From Comamonadaceae bacterium PBBC1 (GTDB lineage: Bacteria; Pseudomonadota; Gammaproteobacteria; Burkholderiales; Burkholderiaceae_C), in the NCBI GenBank assembly GCA_002256145.1, contig NKIP01000003.1, forward strand, positions 124,001 through 188,000: a stretch of DNA of 64,000 bases, read 5' to 3'. The position numbers and the translations under genes were made by a program. The notes under the pieces are model-generated. The model made no database searches and had not been told where the DNA came from. It saw only the letters and a list, made by a program, of their open reading frames with translations. The stretch's first letter is position 1, and the number at the start of each line of letters is the position of its first letter. This document shows, in pieces, positions 62,501 to 64,000 of the stretch.

Positions 62501-64000
62501 ACTGTAGTTGCCCGCATCGTCACCGCTGATGGCGGTAGCGGTTTGTTTGTAGCTGCTTGCTTTGAGGTGGCCGCTGGTGCTGTTGGTGCCGCCCACGATG
62601 GAAGCAGATGCGGTGACTTTGTCAGCACCTTGCTTGTTGCCAAAGCTCACAACACCTGCATCAGCTGCCGTGGCGTAAGTCGTCGACACGTCTGCGATGG
62701 AAGCGACGGTCAAGGCCAGCTTGTTGACTTTGTAATCGCCTTTGATGTCGGCAAAGGTGTAGTTGTCCGTATCCGCACCCGTGAGGCCCGTGAGGGTCTG
62801 AACGCCGGTGTGCACGCCCGCTTTGAGGTGGCCACTGGTGCTTGTCTTGTTTGTGGTGTCGACGATCACGCCACTGGCGTCCACCACGTCGGTGCCAACC
62901 TTGTTGCTCAGCGTCACCGTGCCGGCCACCAAGGCGTCGCCGTAAGTGGTCAAACCTTGTGCAATCGAACCCGTCAAGGCCAGTTTGTTGACGGTGTAAT
63001 CGCCTTTGACATCGGCGAAGGTGTAGTTGTCCATGTCGGCACCCGTGAGGCCCGTGAGGGTCTGGATGCCCGTGTGTTCACCGGCCTTGAGCTTGCCGCT
63101 GGTGCTGGTCTTGCCTGTGGTGGCTATGCTCACGCCGCTGGCGTCCACCACGTCGGTGCCGACCTTGTTGCTAAGGGTCACCGCACCCGCTTGCAAGGCC
63201 GATCCGTAAACAGTCTCACCCTTGGCGATGGTGCCAGACAAGGCCAGCTTGTTGACGGTGTAATCGCCTTTGACGTCGGCGAAGGTGTAGTTGTCCATGT
63301 CGACACCCGTGAGGCCAGTGAGGGTCTGGATGCCCGTGTGTTCACCGGCCTTGAGCTTGCCTCTGGTGCTGGTCTTGCCTGTGGTGGCTATGCTCACGCC
63401 ACTGGCGTCCACCACGTCGGTGCCGACCTTGTTGATCAGCGTCACCGTGCCGGCCACCAAGGCGTCGCCGTAAGTGGTCAAGCCTTGTGCAATCGAACCC
63501 GTCAAGGCCAGTTTGTTGACTTTGTAATCGCCTTTGACGGCGGCGAAGGTGTAGTTGTCCATGTCAGCGCCCGTGAGGCCCGTGAGGGTCTGAACGCCGG
63601 TGTGCATGCCTGCTTTGAGCTTGCCGCTGGTGCTGGTCTTGTCTGTGGTGTCGATGGTCACGCCACTGGCATCCACCACGTCGGTGCCGACCTTGTTGGT
63701 CAGTGTCACTGCACCCGCTTGCAAGGCCGATCCGTAAATGCTCTCGCCCTGGGCAATGCCGCCGGTCAAGGCCAGTTTGTTGACTTTGTAGTCGCCTTTG
63801 ACATCGGCAAAGCTGTAGTTGTCTTTGTCAGTGCCCGTCAAACCGCTGAGGGTCTGGATGCCCGTGTGTTCTCCGGCCTTGAGCTTGCCACTGGTGCTGG
63901 TCTTGCCTGTGGTGTCAATGCTCACACCACTGGCATCCACCACGTCGGTGCCGACTTTGTTGGTCAAGTTGACGGTACCGGTCAGCAAGTTGGCACCGTA
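56537..64000 (-). CDS. giant repeat adhesin (YDG/MBG domains), C-terminal 2487 residues; start outside window
   Basis: Open frame without stops from the right window edge to TGA at 56537. From N to C in the visible part: family A repeats (unit 88 residues; KLALTG, YGDAL, GTDVVDASGV, KLKAGEHTGIQTLTGLTG, KGDYKVN), family B repeats (11 units of 88 residues; AAIAGVSTTYATAAN, VQGADKVTASASIV, GSYQQTATAI, TTTDNNYV), seven YDG-type units of 86 residues (GITAASKTYDGNN, FSDKNAATGKTVTLVNTLGG, ADLGNYTITDQ), one longer MBG-like unit and three MBG_2-like units of about 75 residues (SVTYNGQTQ, SGDDV, GNYTITF). The last 120 residues are unique and hold four to five cysteines. This is the plan of large filamentous-haemagglutinin-type adhesins secreted by two-partner secretion; the secretion domain would be upstream, outside the window. 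Confidence 0.88.
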   Translation of the reverse strand, partial: YGANLLTGTVNLTNKVGTDVVDASGVSIDTTGKTSTSGKLKAGEHTGIQTLSGLTGTDKDNYSFADVKGDYKVNKLALTGGIAQGESIYGSALQAGAVTLTNKVGTDVVDASGVTIDTTDKTSTSGKLKAGMHTGVQTLTGLTGADMDNYTFAAVKGDYKVNKLALTGSIAQGLTTYGDALVAGTVTLINKVGTDVVDASGVSIATTGKTSTRGKLKAGEHTGIQTLTGLTGVDMDNYTFADVKGDYTVNKLALSGTIAKGETVYGSALQAGAVTLSNKVGTDVVDASGVSIATTGKTSTSGKLKAGEHTGIQTLTGLTGADMDNYTFADVKGDYTVNKLALTGSIAQGLTTYGDALVAGTVTLSNKVGTDVVDASGVIVDTTNKTSTSGHLKAGVHTGVQTLTGLTGADTDNYTFADIKGDYKVNKLALTVASIADVSTTYATAADAGVVSFGNKQGADKVTASASIVGGTNSTSGHLKASSYKQTATAISGDDAGNYSFESFTTTDNNYVVNKLALTGAAIAGVSTTYATAANTGAVSFANVQGGDKVTASASIVGGENSSSGHLQAGSYQQTATTIGGDDSANYSFAGFTTTDNNYVVNKLALTGAAIAGVTTTYATAANTGAVSFTNVQGTDKVTASASIVETATSTSGHLKAGSYQQTATAISGDDAANYSFAGVTTTDNNYVVNKLALTGAAIAGVSTTYATAANTGAVSFTNVQGADKVTASASIVGGSNSTSGHLKAGSYQQTATAINGDDAGNYSFGGVTTTDNNYVVNKLALSGAAIAGVTTTYATAANAGAVSFTNVQGTDNVNASASIVDAVTSTSGNLKAGSYKQTATAITGDDSANYSFAGVTTTDNNYVVNKLALSGAAIAGVTTTYATAANAGAVSFTNIQGTDKVTASASIVDTATSTSGNLKAGSYKQTATAISGDDAANYSFGGFTTTDNNYVVNKLALTGAAIAGVSTTYATAADAGAVSFTNVQGADKVTASASIVGGSNSTSGQLKAGSYQQTATSISGDDATNYSFAGITTTDNNYVVNKLALTGAAIAGVTTTYATAADVGAVSFTNVQGADKVTASASIVGGSNSTSGHLKAGSYQQTATAINGEDAANYSFGGITTADNNYVVNKLALTGAAIAGVSTTYAIAANTGAVSFTNVQGTDKVTASASIVGGSNSTSGHLKAGSYQQSATAINGDDAANYSFAGVTTTDNNYVVNKLALSGAAIAGVTTTYATAADAGAVSFTNVQGTDKVTAAASIVGGSNSTSGNLKAGSYQQTATSVSGEDAANYSFGGFTTTDNNYVVNKLALNGAAIAGVATTYATAANTGTVSFTNVQGTDKVTASASIVGGSNSTSGHLKAGSYQQTATAINGDDAANYSFGGITTADNNYVVDKKSISLSGITAASKVYDASNAATVSVSGAHFNGQISSDELSVTSTGTFSDKNAAAGKTVTLVNTLGGADLGNYTITDQVTTTADISKKSITLSGITASNKTYDGNNVATVSVTSANFGGKVSGDDLSVASTGTFSDKNAAAGKTVTLVNTLGGADLGNYAITDQVTTTADISKKAITLSGITAASKTYDGNNVAAVSVTNANFGDKVSGDDLSVASTGTFSDKNAATGKTVTLVNTLGGADLGNYTITDQVSTTADISKKAITLSGITAASKTYDGSKAATVSVFDAVFNNMVVGDELKVTSTGTFSDKNAATGKTVTLANTFSGADLGNYAITDQASTTADISKKAISLNGITAASKTYDGSNVAAVSVLSAVFKDMVEGDELTVASTGKFDDKNVATGKTVTLVNTLGGADLGNYSIADQANTTADISKKAITLSGITAANKTYDGNNVAAVSVVGVVFKDMVVGDDLSVASIGTFSDKNVGESKTVTLSNTLTGADLGNYTITDQSTTTANISKKDLHISGLTAANKVYDGNTQAKVVTGAAIFDGLVQDDVVTLSATGSFDTRHVGQSKPVVISTTLDGQDVGNYNITLQSLTTANITPAPLKIKATAVRKTYDGTPLANGTGVLVGVLAGAEAGDKIDQAGVLSFTDKNAGTGKTVTVKGVRLIDGTLADVTGNYSIEYINSVEGVIDRAQASISASAMSVTYNGQTQSQSAAVLSGFVSGDDVQAGGLASGRQVGSYASALTAAGRDVGNYTITFNNAALQIGKKAASLSSLDQSVVYNGQTQSLVGTQGSGFVVGDDLIFGGLPSGRQVGQYTSALMVSGADAGNYDITYGHGKLTITPKDAWVSAQAQSVTYNGSTQIQSAPRQEGFIAGDDVVVTGAAQGRDAGSYASNLSVSGADVKNYTVRLQQADLRIQKAMLGFVGTTVSDKLADGNTVAQVKAGRITGLMGAESLNISAVTGRFADAAPGTDKAVEVVYSLSNGDHGGRASNYDWSPVVLKANITAPTVSNLVVTDSQAAKPTFSRLYFQGFGGLGGVGAAMGQVNYSIRTQPAQACTPQKLEDCICERVVDSAMEICFPADQGRQAKR
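58016..59821 (-). repeat. seven tandem 258-bp repeats (YDG domains) in the adhesin gene
   Basis: The segment at the start of each unit (GATGTCGGCCGTGGT or close variant on the plus strand) recurs at 58016, 58274, 58532, 58790, 59048, 59306 and 59564, exactly 258 bases apart. The middle units are the most alike; the outer one at 58016-58274 is more diverged. Confidence 0.92.
59823..62726 (-). repeat. eleven tandem 264-bp repeats (family B) in the adhesin gene
   Basis: The junction ACCACGTAGTTGTTGTC (encoding NNYVV on the minus strand) recurs at 59823, 60087, 60351, 60615, 60879, 61143, 61407, 61671, 61935, 62199 and 62463 with no length variation. Units differ mainly at scattered codons, so the array looks homogenised by recombination. 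Confidence 0.94.
62727..64000 (-). repeat. 264-bp repeats of family A in the adhesin gene, continuing past the window edge
   Basis: Junctions encoding KGDY(K/T)VNKLALTG recur at 62727, 62991, 63255, 63519 and 63783, again 264 bases apart: four full units and a partial fifth. The unit shares the VNKLAL junction with family B but the rest of the sequence differs. Confidence 0.93.

Noticed and set aside
59823-63999. CRISPR-like regular repeats
   Set aside because: Units of 264 bp are coding throughout, in frame, with no short repeat/unique spacer pattern.

Overview
The window is about 64 kb of GC-rich, densely packed bacterial chromosome. Gene content points to a betaproteobacterium of the order Burkholderiales, most likely Comamonadaceae (Limnohabitans/Rhodoferax-like): metX-metW, recA-recX, an SHP-DHC-cytochrome b561 cluster with its own two-component system, two Bug/TctC solute-binding proteins, DUF2783 beside an MhpA-like hydroxylase, and a topoisomerase III with an Ala/Lys-rich tail. 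The genus is inferred from style and synteny, not from a marker-gene comparison. No rRNA, tRNA, CRISPR array, insertion sequence or phage gene was seen.

Layout. 1-1 kb: end of kdsC and all of lptC (LPS synthesis and export), closed by a strong bidirectional terminator. 1.1-4.8 kb: glycine-rich RRM protein, ammonium channel, GDT1-type cation transporter and a formate/nitrite-family channel. 4.78-6.66 kb: a SAM-II-like riboswitch with a terminator in front of metX-metW. 6.7-10.1 kb: an MFS drug exporter, then a YHYH lipoprotein coupled to a HupE/UreJ-like membrane protein. 10.6-16.3 kb: a probable small-molecule (perhaps aromatic) catabolic locus: FAD hydroxylase with DUF2783, GntR/FCD regulator, Bug protein, ICL/PEP-mutase-family lyase and an SDR. 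16.4-22.5 kb: lipocalin, PH-like protein, cytochrome c, pyroglutamyl peptidase, aldehyde dehydrogenase, and a LysR regulator divergent from a DODA-type dioxygenase.

22.6-28.8 kb is a redox-rich stretch: cytochrome b561 with two YceI proteins, then a two-component system with a PepSY protein, divergent from an SHP / diheme cytochrome c / cytochrome b561 operon. 29-31.7 kb: ArgE-like deacetylase with a Bug protein, then a NIPSNAP protein. 32.2-38.3 kb is the most notable region: a minus-strand run of a lipoprotein-signal methyltransferase, a DAO-type FAD oxidoreductase, a large self-sufficient reductive-dehalogenase-like fusion protein and an SDR. 38.4-47.8 kb: second methyltransferase, PLP dehydratase, acyl-CoA synthetase, a repeat-filled spacer, topoisomerase III fused to SWIB, a SET-domain methyltransferase, biotin ligase, a small membrane protein and a GST.

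47.8-56.5 kb: TctD/TctE-like two-component system, MarR regulator divergent from recA-recX, a DUF3717-DUF1289 protein, a BepA-like periplasmic protease divergent from moaC, and an orphan membrane histidine kinase. 56.5-64 kb: the C-terminal part of a giant repeat adhesin whose start lies outside the window. It is built from three successive tandem-repeat families (88, 88 and 86 residues) plus MBG-like units.

Predicted starts were moved inward wherever a ribosome-binding site, signal peptide or family length argued for it; these choices are stated in each entry.
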